From: Roseburia hominis
GTDB lineage: Bacteria; Bacillota; Clostridia; Lachnospirales; Lachnospiraceae
Direction: 5' to 3'
Assembly (NCBI GenBank): GCA_040702975.1
Contig: CP159990.1
Location: forward strand, 186,001 to 250,000
Length of the DNA stretch: 64,000 nucleotides
In this document: piece after piece, positions 42,604 to 52,138 of the stretch
Numbering within the stretch: position 1 is the stretch's first letter
Layout of the letters: every line of letters begins with the position of its first letter
Translations under genes and position numbers: made by a program
The notes under the pieces: model-generated
What the model was told of the DNA's origin: nothing
What the model saw: the letters and a program-made list of their open reading frames with translations, nothing else
The model's database searches: none

Positions 42604-43809
42604 TTAAAAATATTCTATTTCTCCAAGAATCATTGCCTGTAACAGCCTCGTCGCCTCATCCCGCGAAATACTGCGCGGGTTTTTCTGACGATAGTATCGG
42701 TTCAGAAGCGTATCAGCCAGATTCGGAATATCCGAAACCGTATACCCTAAATCTGACAATGACTCCGGAAGCCCTGTTTCTACGAACAGCTGCTGTATTT
42801 TTGCAATCACCCTGCGTCTTAGTTCCTCACTTCCTGAATGCCCGAAGCAGCGGGCACTCAGGTTATCTAATAGGGAGTGTATTTGTGATTCATTCATTGC
42901 CAGCGTATATGGCAGTGCCAATCCACATCCCAATCCATGAGGTGTATCCTTTTCAAGTGTAAGAATATAGGAAATGCTGTGCGCATAGAGACCGCCACCC
43001 ATCACATAAGACAACATTCCCATAACAGAAGCAAGCGACAGATAGTATCTTGCTTCTATATCTTCCCCGTCTGCCAGAACCCTCTTCAGATAAGTGAGTA
43101 TCAAGGCAGTACTCTCTGTGGCCAGGCATTCCGTATACGGATTTTGGCTTGCCATGCTTCCTTCCAGCGCATGCGTCATCGCGTCAAACGCTGTGGCCGC
43201 TGTCGTTCGCGGCGGCATCGTTACCGTAAGAAGCGGGTCCACAATAGCAACATCGGGCAGAAAAGCCGCCGATGTATAGAACTTTTTCGTTCCTTCGACC
43301 GTAAGTACCGTATAAGGACTGACTTCACTTCCTGTCCCGGACGTAGTCGGAAGCAGAATAAGCGGCAGGCGGGCGTTCGAGAAATCATTTGTCATAATTT
43401 TTTCGATTAGCCTGCCATCAGCCCCATGCGCGGCAAGCTTAGCCATATCAAGCGAACTTCCGCCTCCTGCGCCAATCACCGCACCATAATGATTTTCGTT
43501 CATATGGACACTAATATGTACAGCAACATCAAAGTGCGGTTCGGGATAAAGCTCCGAAAAAATATCGAATTCCACTCCCGCTTCACTTAGAGCCTGACAG
43601 ATCACCCTGCCTGTCTCCTGCTCTCTGACATGCCTGCCCATCACGAGAAGAACCTTTTCATCAGTCAGCTTCCTGACCTCCTCACCCAGGGCCAGAGCGG
43701 CCCCATTGTGCATACGGGTTTTTCCCTGAAGCGTTGTCCCGGGCATCTGCCATACAAGCGGTTTCAGAAATCTTTCATCTGATTTCTCTAACAGTTCATG
43801 ATAAGCCAC
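42604..43809 (-). CDS. Iron-containing alcohol dehydrogenase
   Basis: A 401-residue member of the iron-containing alcohol dehydrogenase family (1,3-propanediol/lactaldehyde-dehydrogenase-like). It has GAVIGAGGGSSLDMAKLAA (nucleotide binding), LPTTSGTGSEVSPYTVLT, the metal ligands in TAFDAMTHALEGSMA and HSISYILTLEKDTPHGLGCGLALPY. The start is GTG at 43807-43809 with GGAGG eight bases away. It follows livF after 3 bp. With the gldA-like gene it suggests stepwise oxidation or reduction of a polyol-type compound. Confidence 0.88.
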   Translation of the reverse strand: MAYHELLEKSDERFLKPLVWQMPGTTLQGKTRMHNGAALALGEEVRKLTDEKVLLVMGRHVREQETGRVICQALSEAGVEFDIFSELYPEPHFDVAVHISVHMNENHYGAVIGAGGGSSLDMAKLAAHGADGRLIEKIMTNDFSNARLPLILLPTTSGTGSEVSPYTVLTVEGTKKFYTSAAFLPDVAIVDPLLTVTMPPRTTAATAFDAMTHALEGSMASQNPYTECLATESTALILTYLKRVLADGEDIEARYYLSLASVMGMLSYVMGGGLYAHSISYILTLEKDTPHGLGCGLALPYTLAMNESQIHSLLDNLSARCFGHSGSEELRRRVIAKIQQLFVETGLPESLSDLGYTVSDIPNLADTLLNRYYRQKNPRSISRDEATRLLQAMILGEIEYF

Positions 43810-43812
43810 TTT

Positions 43813-44526
43813 CTATTCCTCCACTCCCAAATACGCTTTTTGCACCATCTCGTTTTCAAGAAGGTTTTTGGATGAATCACTCAAAATAATTTCTCCGGTC
43901 TCCAAAACATAACCTCTGTTCGAGACCTCAAGGGCAAGATATACATTCTGCTCTACCAGCAAAATGGGCGTCCCGTCCACTCTGTTGATTTCTTTAATTA
44001 CTTCAAAAATAGCCTCGATCACCTGCGGTGCAAGTCCCAGGGACGGCTCATCCAGAAGAAGGATCTTCGGTGCCTGCATCATAGCACGCCCTACCGCAAG
44101 CATCTGCTGCTCACCGCCTGACAGGCTTCCGCCTTTTTGTTTCCTTCTCTCGCCCAGAACCGGAAACAGGTCATACACCTTATCAAAATCTCTTTTTACA
44201 CCATCTTTATCCTTACGGTTAAATGCTCCCATTTCCAGGTTTTCCTGAACCGTCATACGTGTATAAATTCCACGCCCTTCCGGCACCATGGACATTCCCA
44301 TCTTGGATACTTTATACGCCTTCGTTCCTGAAATCTCCTCATCAAACAGCTTGATGGAACCACTTGCAGGAGTGACGATTCCCGTAAGAGCCTTCAGGGT
44401 GGAGGATTTGCCTGCGCCATTGTTTCCTATTATAGATACAATCTCTCCCTTCTCAACATGAAAGGAAATATCACGAACAGCCTTGATTGCTCCATAAGAA
44501 ACACTTAAATTTTCTACCTTAAGCAT
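43813..44526 (-). CDS. livF: Branched-chain amino acid-type ABC transporter ATPase
   Basis: A 237-residue LivF-type ATPase: Walker A GNNGAGKSS, signature LSGGEQQMLAVGRAMM, Walker B ILLLDEPSLGLAPQ. It couples ATP hydrolysis to import through LivH/LivM. It overlaps livG by 8 bp and is followed by the dehydrogenase genes. Identification is by sequence; the substrate may not be an amino acid. Confidence 0.93.
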   Translation of the reverse strand: MLKVENLSVSYGAIKAVRDISFHVEKGEIVSIIGNNGAGKSSTLKALTGIVTPASGSIKLFDEEISGTKAYKVSKMGMSMVPEGRGIYTRMTVQENLEMGAFNRKDKDGVKRDFDKVYDLFPVLGERRKQKGGSLSGGEQQMLAVGRAMMQAPKILLLDEPSLGLAPQVIEAIFEVIKEINRVDGTPILLVEQNVYLALEVSNRGYVLETGEIILSDSSKNLLENEMVQKAYLGVEE

Positions 44527-45298
44527 TCACATTTCCTCCTTCCTTTTTACTTCCCAGATAAGCGTCAATAACGACTGGGTTATTTCTTACTTCATCCGGC
44601 GTACCCTCTGCAATCTTAGTCCCATGATCCAGAACCACAATATAATCAGATACGTTCATAACGACCCTCATATTATGCTCGATAAATATAATCGTCTTCT
44701 TAAGGTCCGTATTGATCCAGCGGATCAGCTGTAAAAGGTCCGCAGATTCGTTAATATTCATACCGGCTGCAGGCTCATCCAGAAGCAGAAGCTTCGGATC
44801 ACTGACCAGTGCCCGGGCAATCTCCAGACGCCGCTGCTGCCCGTAAGAAAGCGAACCACCGTAATCAGAATACTTCTTGTCCAATCCCACGATACGCAGA
44901 GCTTCCATACTTTTCTCAAGGATCTTGGCCTCAATTTTTCTGGAACGTCCCGGAATAAAAGCCTCAAAATCCTTTGCCTTGATTTTACTATGCATACCCG
45001 TCATAACATTTTCCAGAACCGTCATCTGCTTGAACAGCCTGATATTCTGAAACGTACGTGCAATTCCCAGGGCGTTGATCTCATAAGGCTTCATCGTATC
45101 GATCTGCTTTCCGTCGAAGGTGATCGTTCCCGACGTGCGGGTATATGCCCCTGTAATCAGGTTGAACAGTGTAGTCTTGCCTGCACCATTTGGGCCGATG
45201 ATACTGAATATTTTTCCTTCCTTGACGCTCGCCGATACATCATTTGTCGCTACAACTCCGCCGAATTTTTTCGTAACGTGATCAATTTCCAATAACAT
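44519..45298 (-). CDS. livG: Branched-chain amino acid-type ABC transporter ATPase
   Basis: A 259-residue LivG-type ATPase: Walker A GPNGAGKTTLFNLITG, signature LSYGQQRRLEIARAL, Walker B LLLLDEPAAGMN, and the typical C-terminal region DYIVVLDHGTKIAEGTPDEVRNNPVVIDAYLGS. The ATG at 45296-45298 with AAGGAGGTGTAGGCAG upstream is preferred over a frame starting 13 codons earlier inside livM. Overlaps livF by 8 bp. Confidence 0.93.
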   Translation of the reverse strand: MLLEIDHVTKKFGGVVATNDVSASVKEGKIFSIIGPNGAGKTTLFNLITGAYTRTSGTITFDGKQIDTMKPYEINALGIARTFQNIRLFKQMTVLENVMTGMHSKIKAKDFEAFIPGRSRKIEAKILEKSMEALRIVGLDKKYSDYGGSLSYGQQRRLEIARALVSDPKLLLLDEPAAGMNINESADLLQLIRWINTDLKKTIIFIEHNMRVVMNVSDYIVVLDHGTKIAEGTPDEVRNNPVVIDAYLGSKKEGGNVNA

Positions 45299-45302
45299 CT
45301 GC

Positions 45303-46304
45303 CTACACCTCCTTTTCCTTCTTTCCTTTTTGTTCACCCGGCTTCATAAGCGATTCCAGATAGGAAATACGCGTATTCATTCCGCCCAGAATTCCATGCG
45401 GCCGTATCTGCATCATAATGACTACGATAAGTCCATAAATCAACATACGATATTCAACAAAGGAACGAAGAAGCTCCGGCAGAATCGTCAAAAGCACAGC
45501 TCCCAGAACCGGGCCGATTACCGTGCCGCCGCCTCCGATAAGCACCATAGTTAAAATAGTAATAGAATCATTATATACAAATGTATCCGGACTGATATAG
45601 CAGATATAATGTGCATAAAATGCGCCCGCGATACCTGCGATCAGACCACTGATTGCAAATGCTGCCACCTTATAGCGGGAAATACGGATTCCCATAAATG
45701 CAGCCGCGTCCTCATCATCCCGTATTGCCATAAGCGCACGTCCGAAGAAGGTACGCGGAATATTGTAGACAACCAAAAAGATGATTACTGTTACGAACAA
45801 AATGATGTAGTAATAAACGTTTTTGTTTGTAAAATCAAGTCCGAACAGCACCGGTCTTGCAATCCCTGTAAGCCCTCTGGGACCGCGGGTAAACTCTCCG
45901 CCATTTACCAGGATCAGTCTGAAAATCTCCCCGAATCCCAGCGTCGCAATAGCCAGATAATCCCCTTTTGTCCTGAGCGCCGGAAGCCCGATCAAAAGTC
46001 CGAACAAGCCCGCACTAAGAGCAGCTATAGGAAGGGTTACCCAGAAGCTCCACCCTAAATGAATGGACAGCAGTGCCGATACGTATGCACCCATCCCATA
46101 GAACGCCGCGTGACAAAGCGAGAACAGATCCGTAATTCCAAGAGCAATCTCAAGCCCAAGGCTCAAAATAATGTAAAGCAGTACCAAAATCGCCACATGC
46201 ATCACAGACGCATCTTTCACGAAAATCGGCAGGAAGAATGCAGCCACCAGAACGATTCCGAATTGTACCCGGTTATTCTTCAATAATTTCTTAATATCCA
46301 TCAT
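45303..46304 (-). CDS. livM: Branched-chain amino acid-type ABC permease
   Basis: A 333-residue permease with about eight to ten hydrophobic segments. LivM marks: GLTDLFSLCHAAFYGMGAYVSALL and the EAA-like loop PALRTKGDYLAIATLGFGEIFRLILVN, plus PHGILGG near the C-terminus. The gene lies between livH and livG with 5-10 bp gaps. Confidence 0.92.
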   Translation of the reverse strand: MMDIKKLLKNNRVQFGIVLVAAFFLPIFVKDASVMHVAILVLLYIILSLGLEIALGITDLFSLCHAAFYGMGAYVSALLSIHLGWSFWVTLPIAALSAGLFGLLIGLPALRTKGDYLAIATLGFGEIFRLILVNGGEFTRGPRGLTGIARPVLFGLDFTNKNVYYYIILFVTVIIFLVVYNIPRTFFGRALMAIRDDEDAAAFMGIRISRYKVAAFAISGLIAGIAGAFYAHYICYISPDTFVYNDSITILTMVLIGGGGTVIGPVLGAVLLTILPELLRSFVEYRMLIYGLIVVIMMQIRPHGILGGMNTRISYLESLMKPGEQKGKKEKEV

Positions 46305-46313
46305 TCTCCCTCC

Positions 46314-47192
46314 TTATACTCGATTTGAATGCACGTCTTCTGCGCCAAACAGCCCCGTCGGCTTCACCAGAAGAACAACTATAAGAACTGCAAAAGCGAT
46401 AGCCGGTCCCATACTGGATGAAATGTATGTTGTACCAAAGCTCTCGATCTGTCCGAGAATAAGTCCGCCAAGCATTGCTCCCGGAATACTTCCGATACCG
46501 CCCAGAATTGCCGATGTAAACGCCTTCATACCTGCCATATATCCCATAGTAGAATATACCGCATCGTAATAAATACCGATCAATAATCCCGCCGCACCGG
46601 CCAGAGCCGATCCGATAAAGAAAGTAATACTGATGATCAGGTTCGTATTAATTCCCATCAAATTCGTTACGTCCATATTCTCAGAGGTCGCACGGATTGC
46701 TTTCCCATATTTTGATTTGCTTATGAACCAGTTAAGGACGATCATAAGAACAATCGAACACCCCAGAAGAACAAACTGCAGACTGTTAAAAACCAGATTT
46801 CCTACCGTATAATATTTCGTTTCAAAGAAAGCCGGTACCGCATACGTCTCTGCTCCGACCACTACACGCGCCAGATTTGACAATACGATCGATGCGCCAA
46901 GCGCACTTGCCGTAACTACGACACGGGGTACATTTCTCAGACGGCGATACGCCAGAAATTCTACTGTGACCCCCAAAAGACCCGTACAGATCATGGTCAG
47001 GATTAACGCAACGGGGAACGGGATATTTCCTATTCTTGCGAAAATAAGTCCGAAACAGGCGCCCCACATATAGACGTCACCATGTGCAAAATTGATAAAA
47101 CGCAGACTGCCGTATACCATGGAGTATCCCAGTGCAATCAACGCATATGTGCATCCTAGTGTAAGTCCGTTTACAATAATTTGTAAAATCAT
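46314..47192 (-). CDS. livH: Branched-chain amino acid-type ABC permease
   Basis: A 292-residue LivH-type permease. N-terminal MILQIIVNGLTLGCTYALIALGYSMVYGSLRFINFAHGDVYMWGA is highly typical, as is GMKAFTSAILGGIGSIPGAMLGGLILG. The ATG at 47190-47192 follows GGAGGATAGGT; a frame beginning 16 codons earlier has no SD. It follows livK by 105 bp. Confidence 0.93.
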   Translation of the reverse strand: MILQIIVNGLTLGCTYALIALGYSMVYGSLRFINFAHGDVYMWGACFGLIFARIGNIPFPVALILTMICTGLLGVTVEFLAYRRLRNVPRVVVTASALGASIVLSNLARVVVGAETYAVPAFFETKYYTVGNLVFNSLQFVLLGCSIVLMIVLNWFISKSKYGKAIRATSENMDVTNLMGINTNLIISITFFIGSALAGAAGLLIGIYYDAVYSTMGYMAGMKAFTSAILGGIGSIPGAMLGGLILGQIESFGTTYISSSMGPAIAFAVLIVVLLVKPTGLFGAEDVHSNRV

Positions 47193-47297
47193 ACCTATCC
47201 TCCAATCTACATACACTGGTGTCAGACAGGTCCGCCGCATCCATTTTGCTCAATACGGCGGACCAGAATCTGACGATTATTTTATCTTGCGCTCCAA

Positions 47298-48461
47298 TTA
47301 TTCCACTACTGTAAATTTGCCATCTTCTACAACCAGACGTTTCAAAGATTCAAAGATCAAGTCATGCGTCTCGTTGAAGTTAACGGTACCGTAAATTGCA
47401 TCGAAAGTTGTTGATTCAATATACTCAGCCATCTTATCCGGATCAGTACCCACATTCTCGATTGCCTCAGCGATCATCTTAACTGCTGCATAGCCATGTC
47501 CTGAGAAGGTTCCCGCAACTTTGTCATCGCCGAATTTTTCTTTGTAGGCAGATTCAAATTTCTGAATGGTCTCAGACGGATCATCCGGAACAAGTACGCC
47601 CTGTACCTTTGTACCTTCTGCCGCATCACCTGCCGCATCAAGGAACGCTACCTCAAACATAGAGGAAGACGAATAGCACGGAATATCCATTCCAAGAGAC
47701 TGGCGCTGTTTTACGATCAACGCACCCTCTGTATAGGTTCCTGCAAGGAAGATAGAATCCGCACCGGAGTTCTTGACCTTCGTTAAAATATTTGTGAAGT
47801 CTTTGGTCTCGCCCAGAATATATGCCTCAGAGCAAACGATCTCAGCCCCTGAATCTGTAAGAATCTCACTGATAATCTCTTCCTGTCCCATACCATAATC
47901 TGTACTTTCATAGAGAATTGCTACTTTCTTACGTCCATCCTCTACCATCCAGTCTGCCGCATATACTGCCTGCTGCTTATCTGACGGCTCTGTACGGAAC
48001 CCGTACTTCTGATTCTGCTCAGAAATGTCAGGACTGGAACCCGTAACGATGGTTACCAGTTTTCCTTCATTTATAATAGGAAGCGCGGAAAGTCCACAAG
48101 AACTGTTATAATATCCGATAGAAGCGACCACCTTTTCGTCTGCCACGAATTTTGTCGCTATCGTTGCGGCCTCTTTCGGGTCTGACTTATCATCCTGTAT
48201 AGAGAGCGCCAGCTTCTTACCGTCAACTCCGCCTGCATCATTGATTTCATCAATGGCCATCTGTGCTCCGTAGGAAAGCTGCTCGCCAAAGCTTGCATTT
48301 ACGCCGGTCATCGGGCAGTCCAGTCCAATCACCAGATCGCCGTCCGCTGTTTTGGAACCGCCATCATCAGTGGACTCTTTTGCGCCACAGCCAGCCAACA
48401 AGCCTAAGGTCATGCAAACTACTAATGCCGATGCTACTTTGCTCTTGAGATTCTTTTTCAT
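47298..48461 (-). CDS. livK: Branched-chain amino acid-type substrate-binding lipoprotein
   Basis: A 387-residue periplasmic-binding-type lipoprotein. Signal sequence KKNLKSKVASALVVCMTLGLLAGCGAK with lipobox LAGC (Cys 25 becomes the lipid-modified N-terminus), then the Peripla_BP_6 fold (IGLDCPMTGVNASFGEQLSYGAQMAIDEINDAGGVDGKK). It supplies substrate to LivHMGF. The family binds branched amino acids, amides, and also short-chain acids and aromatic compounds, so its neighbours (kinase, dehydrogenases) matter more for guessing the ligand. Preceded by a hairpin that may raise its expression relative to upstream genes. Confidence 0.92.
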   Translation of the reverse strand: MKKNLKSKVASALVVCMTLGLLAGCGAKESTDDGGSKTADGDLVIGLDCPMTGVNASFGEQLSYGAQMAIDEINDAGGVDGKKLALSIQDDKSDPKEAATIATKFVADEKVVASIGYYNSSCGLSALPIINEGKLVTIVTGSSPDISEQNQKYGFRTEPSDKQQAVYAADWMVEDGRKKVAILYESTDYGMGQEEIISEILTDSGAEIVCSEAYILGETKDFTNILTKVKNSGADSIFLAGTYTEGALIVKQRQSLGMDIPCYSSSSMFEVAFLDAAGDAAEGTKVQGVLVPDDPSETIQKFESAYKEKFGDDKVAGTFSGHGYAAVKMIAEAIENVGTDPDKMAEYIESTTFDAIYGTVNFNETHDLIFESLKRLVVEDGKFTVVE

Positions 48462-48569
48462 ACTTTTTTCCTCCTTTAATGTGGTTTGTTATTAATATTT
48501 CCATCTGAATTATCCCCTATCCGTGACATCTGCTTCTGTCATAGAATTTGCAGGGTGGCGTTTACTTCC

Positions 48570-48599
48570 GCGAGCAACGGGCCAAGCAGGCATGCTCGC
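48570..48599 (-). other. Intercistronic hairpin upstream of livK
   Basis: Stem GCGAGCA (48570-48576) with TGCTCGC (48593-48599), and an inner GCC/GGC arm. No T-run on the minus strand. It lies in the 194-bp gap between the TIM-barrel gene and livK, a usual place for a processing or stabilising structure that favours the binding-protein message. Confidence 0.45.
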
Positions 48600-48655
48600 A
48601 TGACTATTTGACTTATGAACTGCAAAGGTAAAATTCAGATATAAATATTCTAAAT

Positions 48656-49330
48656 TTATTCGTCTAATTTGTTAAGTATATCGTCAATCTTGTCTGAAAT
48701 ATGTTCATAGTGTCCAAAACTGTCGTCGAATAGAGCGGAACCAATCGTAAAGCCCCATGGTTTCATGTTCTTAACAAACTCCAAACGCTCATCATTACTG
48801 ATACTTCCGGTAACGATCATCGGTTTGTCAATACTATTAACAAATTCCATCGCCATCGCTTCCGGATCTCCATCCTGGTAGCGGTATACGGATAAGCAGA
48901 TTCCTTCAACCCCGTCATAAGAAAGAATACGCTTTGCATCGTCGATGATCTCCTGATGTGTTCCGTACAACATTCTCGGAATTCCGGCTCTTCTTCCACA
49001 AGTCGGGAAATATTTAATGCCGGTTCCCATCAGTTTTTTTGCTACGCTTTCATAAAATGCCATCCCGATCACATACTCAAACTTACAATCTATTGCAAAC
49101 TGAGCAGCCTCAAGGCACTCTTCCTCGCTCTCCACCAGCGGTTCCATAAATGTTGTCTTACCTTCCGCCTTCATACTTTCAACTAACTTCCGGGCCTCAG
49201 AAAGCTCAATGCCAATATCCTTAAATCCCCAGCAATCCGTTTTTGTCATTTTATTATTCTCAAAGACCTGCGTCGCATCCGGCACCGTTTTGTCATGATT
49301 GGTAAGCATGGCAATCAATTTCACGCTCAT
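48656..49330 (-). CDS. Uncharacterised TIM-barrel protein
   Basis: A 224-residue soluble protein with the alternating strand-helix pattern of a TIM barrel and a phosphate-binding-like ending (KPMIVTGSISNDERLEFVKNMKPWGFTIGSALFDD). Distinctive parts are MLTNHDKTVPDA near the start, DCWGFKDIGI, and GIKYFPTCGRRAGIPRMLYG. I do not recognise a characterised family. The start is ATG at 49328-49330, with GGAGG nine bases upstream. Located between an FGGY kinase and livK, it may be an aldolase or epimerase acting on the phosphorylated substrate. Confidence 0.72.
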   Translation of the reverse strand: MSVKLIAMLTNHDKTVPDATQVFENNKMTKTDCWGFKDIGIELSEARKLVESMKAEGKTTFMEPLVESEEECLEAAQFAIDCKFEYVIGMAFYESVAKKLMGTGIKYFPTCGRRAGIPRMLYGTHQEIIDDAKRILSYDGVEGICLSVYRYQDGDPEAMAMEFVNSIDKPMIVTGSISNDERLEFVKNMKPWGFTIGSALFDDSFGHYEHISDKIDDILNKLDE

Positions 49331-49409
49331 CACAAATTTCCTCCTTTGTTTCTTCTATATTTTTCTTACATTTTTTGTGTTAAACACTTAGAACCTGTAC
49401 ATTAAGCTC

Positions 49410-50918
49410 TTATAATTTTTTATAGACCGGCTCTAATACATCATGAAGCTGACGGTAGATCTGGAAATTCTTCTGGTAAATCTCAACCATTTCCGGATTT
49501 GGTTCTACTCTCTCCTTCAGATGCAGTCCCTTGCTGACAGCTTCCTCATGGCTTCCGAAAATACCTGCGCCTACTCCGGCAAGAAGCGCCGAACCATAAG
49601 AGGAATCATCATTCTCAAATTTCAGGATCGGTCTGTTCAGGACATTTGCCATGATCGAACGCCAAAGCGGGCTCTTTCCGCCGCCTCCTACGATTCGCAC
49701 TTCTCCTATATCGACCGTATCTTCGATCAGCGCAAAATTATCTTTGATAGAGTAAGCAACGCCCTCTAAAACCGCACGGTTGAAATGTCCTCTTCCGTGA
49801 TGAGCCGTTGCCCCGATAAAGCTGGAGCGCAGCTTGGTATCCCAATATGGAGAACGCTCTCCCATCAGGTACGGATGGAAGAAAAGTCCTTCACTTCCCG
49901 CCGGAACCTTTTCTGCCTCCATATCCAGCCTTCTGTATGTACTGATGCCGCCTTTCTGCTCCATTTTCCACTCTTCCTGGCAGAAGGTGTCACGATACCA
50001 GCGAAGGCTCTCTGCCGCAGAAGAAGTTGCAAGGCAGGTATACCAAAGTCCATCCACCACATGGGAATACGTAAGCGCCTTCGGGTTCGGATACGGGTCC
50101 GGGCGGAACAGGTAAATCGTTCCCGATGTAGCAAGCTTCGTAACGCAGCTATTCTCTTTGATCGCACCTACACAATAGGCCTCAAGCGCGGTATCTGTCG
50201 CTCCGTTGATCACCGGAACTCCTTCCGGAATACCGGTGATGCGGGATGCTTCTGCCGTTATATGTCCCGCAATATCCGTCGGCTTCACGATTGGCGGAAG
50301 AATCGAGATCGGCACATTACTCATCCGGCATAATTCCTCGGACCAGCACCAATTCACATTGTCAAACAGAAGGCTTCCCTGCGCCTCTATATGATCCGTT
50401 GTCCATGTTCCAGTAAGCTGATAACGCACATAATCCTTGACGAACATTGCGCGCTCGGCCTTCTTTAATACTTCCGGCTCATGGTTATTGATCCACATCA
50501 GCTGAAGCATCGTCCAGGTAGGGCTTGGCATCTGATAGCCAATCTCAAAGATCCGGTCCTTGTGGTGCTCCATCATATACGCGGTCTCCTCCACACTACG
50601 GGTATCCGTCCACATAATAGTTTTTCGAAGCACATTGTCATTCTTATCCAAAAGAACAATATTGTGTGCAGACGCATCAAGACTGAGGGCTACTACCTGA
50701 TATGCGCCCACGCCGCCTTTTTCCAGTGCAATACCAAAACTGCTCATAAATGCCGGGAACCAGTCCGCCGCATCCTGCTCAGACCACCCGATATTCGGAT
50801 GATAGGTCGTATACTCCGTATAGCCGTCACCGACAAAATTACAATCCGTATCGATCAAAGTTACCTTACAGCCGCTTGTTCCAATATCAATTCCAAGCAA
50901 AAGTTCTTTTTTGCTCAT
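49410..50918 (-). CDS. FGGY-family carbohydrate kinase (xylulokinase-like)
   Basis: A 502-residue sugar kinase. The N-terminal LLLGIDIGTSGCKVTLIDTDCNFV carries the phosphate-binding motif; further family marks are GWSEQDAADWFPAF, the catalytic-region NGATDTALEAYCVGAI, and the second glycine-rich EVRIVGGGGKSPLWRSIMANVLNRPI. It phosphorylates a ketose or polyol. Close to xylulokinase in length and layout, but the specificity is unknown. It follows the SDR gene after 35 bp. Confidence 0.9.
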   Translation of the reverse strand: MSKKELLLGIDIGTSGCKVTLIDTDCNFVGDGYTEYTTYHPNIGWSEQDAADWFPAFMSSFGIALEKGGVGAYQVVALSLDASAHNIVLLDKNDNVLRKTIMWTDTRSVEETAYMMEHHKDRIFEIGYQMPSPTWTMLQLMWINNHEPEVLKKAERAMFVKDYVRYQLTGTWTTDHIEAQGSLLFDNVNWCWSEELCRMSNVPISILPPIVKPTDIAGHITAEASRITGIPEGVPVINGATDTALEAYCVGAIKENSCVTKLATSGTIYLFRPDPYPNPKALTYSHVVDGLWYTCLATSSAAESLRWYRDTFCQEEWKMEQKGGISTYRRLDMEAEKVPAGSEGLFFHPYLMGERSPYWDTKLRSSFIGATAHHGRGHFNRAVLEGVAYSIKDNFALIEDTVDIGEVRIVGGGGKSPLWRSIMANVLNRPILKFENDDSSYGSALLAGVGAGIFGSHEEAVSKGLHLKERVEPNPEMVEIYQKNFQIYRQLHDVLEPVYKKL

Positions 50919-50953
50919 AACAAACCTCTTTTCTCCGTAAATTCCGGTTATTT

Positions 50954-51754
50954 TTAAAGTTGTACCTGCCCGCAGGTAATCGAAATATTGCTTCCGGTAG
51001 TTGCCATACTAAGCTCACTACAAAGGACTGCCGCCCAGTTACCTACCTCCTCGATTTCCAGCAGACGATGGGTCGGAAGCATATCTGCGAAATATTTATA
51101 TCCGCCATCCGTATCTGTACCTAACTCCTCAGCCTTTCTTGCGATGGAATTCACCATCATAGGAGTCATAACATAGCAAGGACAAAGCGCATTTACCAGA
51201 ATATTGTCCGCTGCCAGCTCATTTCCCCAAATACGTGTCAGATGGGAAACCGCCGATTTTGATGCCGAATATGCACTGTATGTCTCTGAGGTAAGGAATG
51301 CCTGAGAAGAAGAAATATTGACAATTCTTCCCCATCCTGCCTTTTTCATATAAGGAACCGCATGCTTCGTACAAATAACCGTGCCGTGAAGGTTGATATC
51401 TATTACATTCTTAAAGCGGTCCAGCTCCAGCTTGTCTACCGGATTCTTATAAATAATGCCTGCATTATTGCAAAGGATATCCAGCTTTCCGAAACGCTCT
51501 GCAATCTTAGCAAAAACCTCTTCCACTTCCTCTTCCTTCGTGACATCCATGATCATCTTTTCAATTCCGTCACGAAGCCTAAGGCGCTCTTCCTTGCTCT
51601 CTTCCCCAAACCGAATATCCGTAGCAATTACCGTAGCACCTGCATCAAATAATGCGTTGGCAATTCCCAGTCCATTTCCCTGAGCTGCTCCGGTAACTAC
51701 CGCAACATGGCCACTCAGATCAAATAATTCACCAAAACGATTTAAATTCTTCAT
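50954..51754 (-). CDS. Short-chain dehydrogenase/reductase
   Basis: A 266-residue classical SDR: NAD(P)-binding VAVVTGAAQGNGLGIANALFDAGA, DILCNNAGI, catalytic Ser in IVNISSSQAFLTS and the active-site YSAYSASKSAV (YxxxK). The C-terminal VGNWAAVLCSELSMATTGSNISITCGQVQL is near standard for sugar or polyol dehydrogenases. It likely oxidises a polyol or sugar before the FGGY kinase acts. Start ATG with GGAGG six bases upstream. Confidence 0.9.
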   Translation of the reverse strand: MKNLNRFGELFDLSGHVAVVTGAAQGNGLGIANALFDAGATVIATDIRFGEESKEERLRLRDGIEKMIMDVTKEEEVEEVFAKIAERFGKLDILCNNAGIIYKNPVDKLELDRFKNVIDINLHGTVICTKHAVPYMKKAGWGRIVNISSSQAFLTSETYSAYSASKSAVSHLTRIWGNELAADNILVNALCPCYVMTPMMVNSIARKAEELGTDTDGGYKYFADMLPTHRLLEIEEVGNWAAVLCSELSMATTGSNISITCGQVQL

Positions 51755-51775
51755 AATGAACCTCCAAAATAACTT

Positions 51776-52117
51776 TTAAAAATTCTTTCCATTCCAGCCC
51801 CAACACGGGGTCATAGCGTATTTGATGTAAATATGTTCCTTACTGATGTCAAGCTCAGAACTTACAATTTGCATCAATTCTCCTGTCAATTGATTCAGAC
51901 TCTCCTTTTCAGGCTGTCCGTAAATACCAACCTCCAGAAATGCAAGGCGCTCCTGCCTGCCCTGAAACCACATCTCGCATGTAGGATGAAATACACACAT
52001 AAGCCATTTTTCTGATTTCCCGGGTATCAGTTCAATCGCTTGCCCAAAACGGGTCTTTAATGTTTCCTTTTTCTCCTCCGAGACAGTTTGATTCGTGGAC
52101 ATTTGAATACACGGCAT
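51776..52117 (-). CDS. MIF-like tautomerase
   Basis: A 113-residue homologue of macrophage migration inhibitory factor/D-dopachrome tautomerase. The catalytic proline follows the initiator Met (MPCIQMSTN); the central strand LAFLEVGIYGQPEKESLNQL aligns with the MIF segment around its SIGKI motif, and the ending ISKEHIYIKYAMTPCWGWNGKNF matches MIF's VYINYYDM...GWNNSTF. The lysine and tyrosine of the active site cannot be checked without a structure alignment. It is sandwiched between the HAD and SDR genes, so a metabolic keto-enol role is likelier than an immune one. Confidence 0.82.
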   Translation of the reverse strand: MPCIQMSTNQTVSEEKKETLKTRFGQAIELIPGKSEKWLMCVFHPTCEMWFQGRQERLAFLEVGIYGQPEKESLNQLTGELMQIVSSELDISKEHIYIKYAMTPCWGWNGKNF

Positions 52118-52138
52118 ATTAACACCTCCTGTTTTTTA

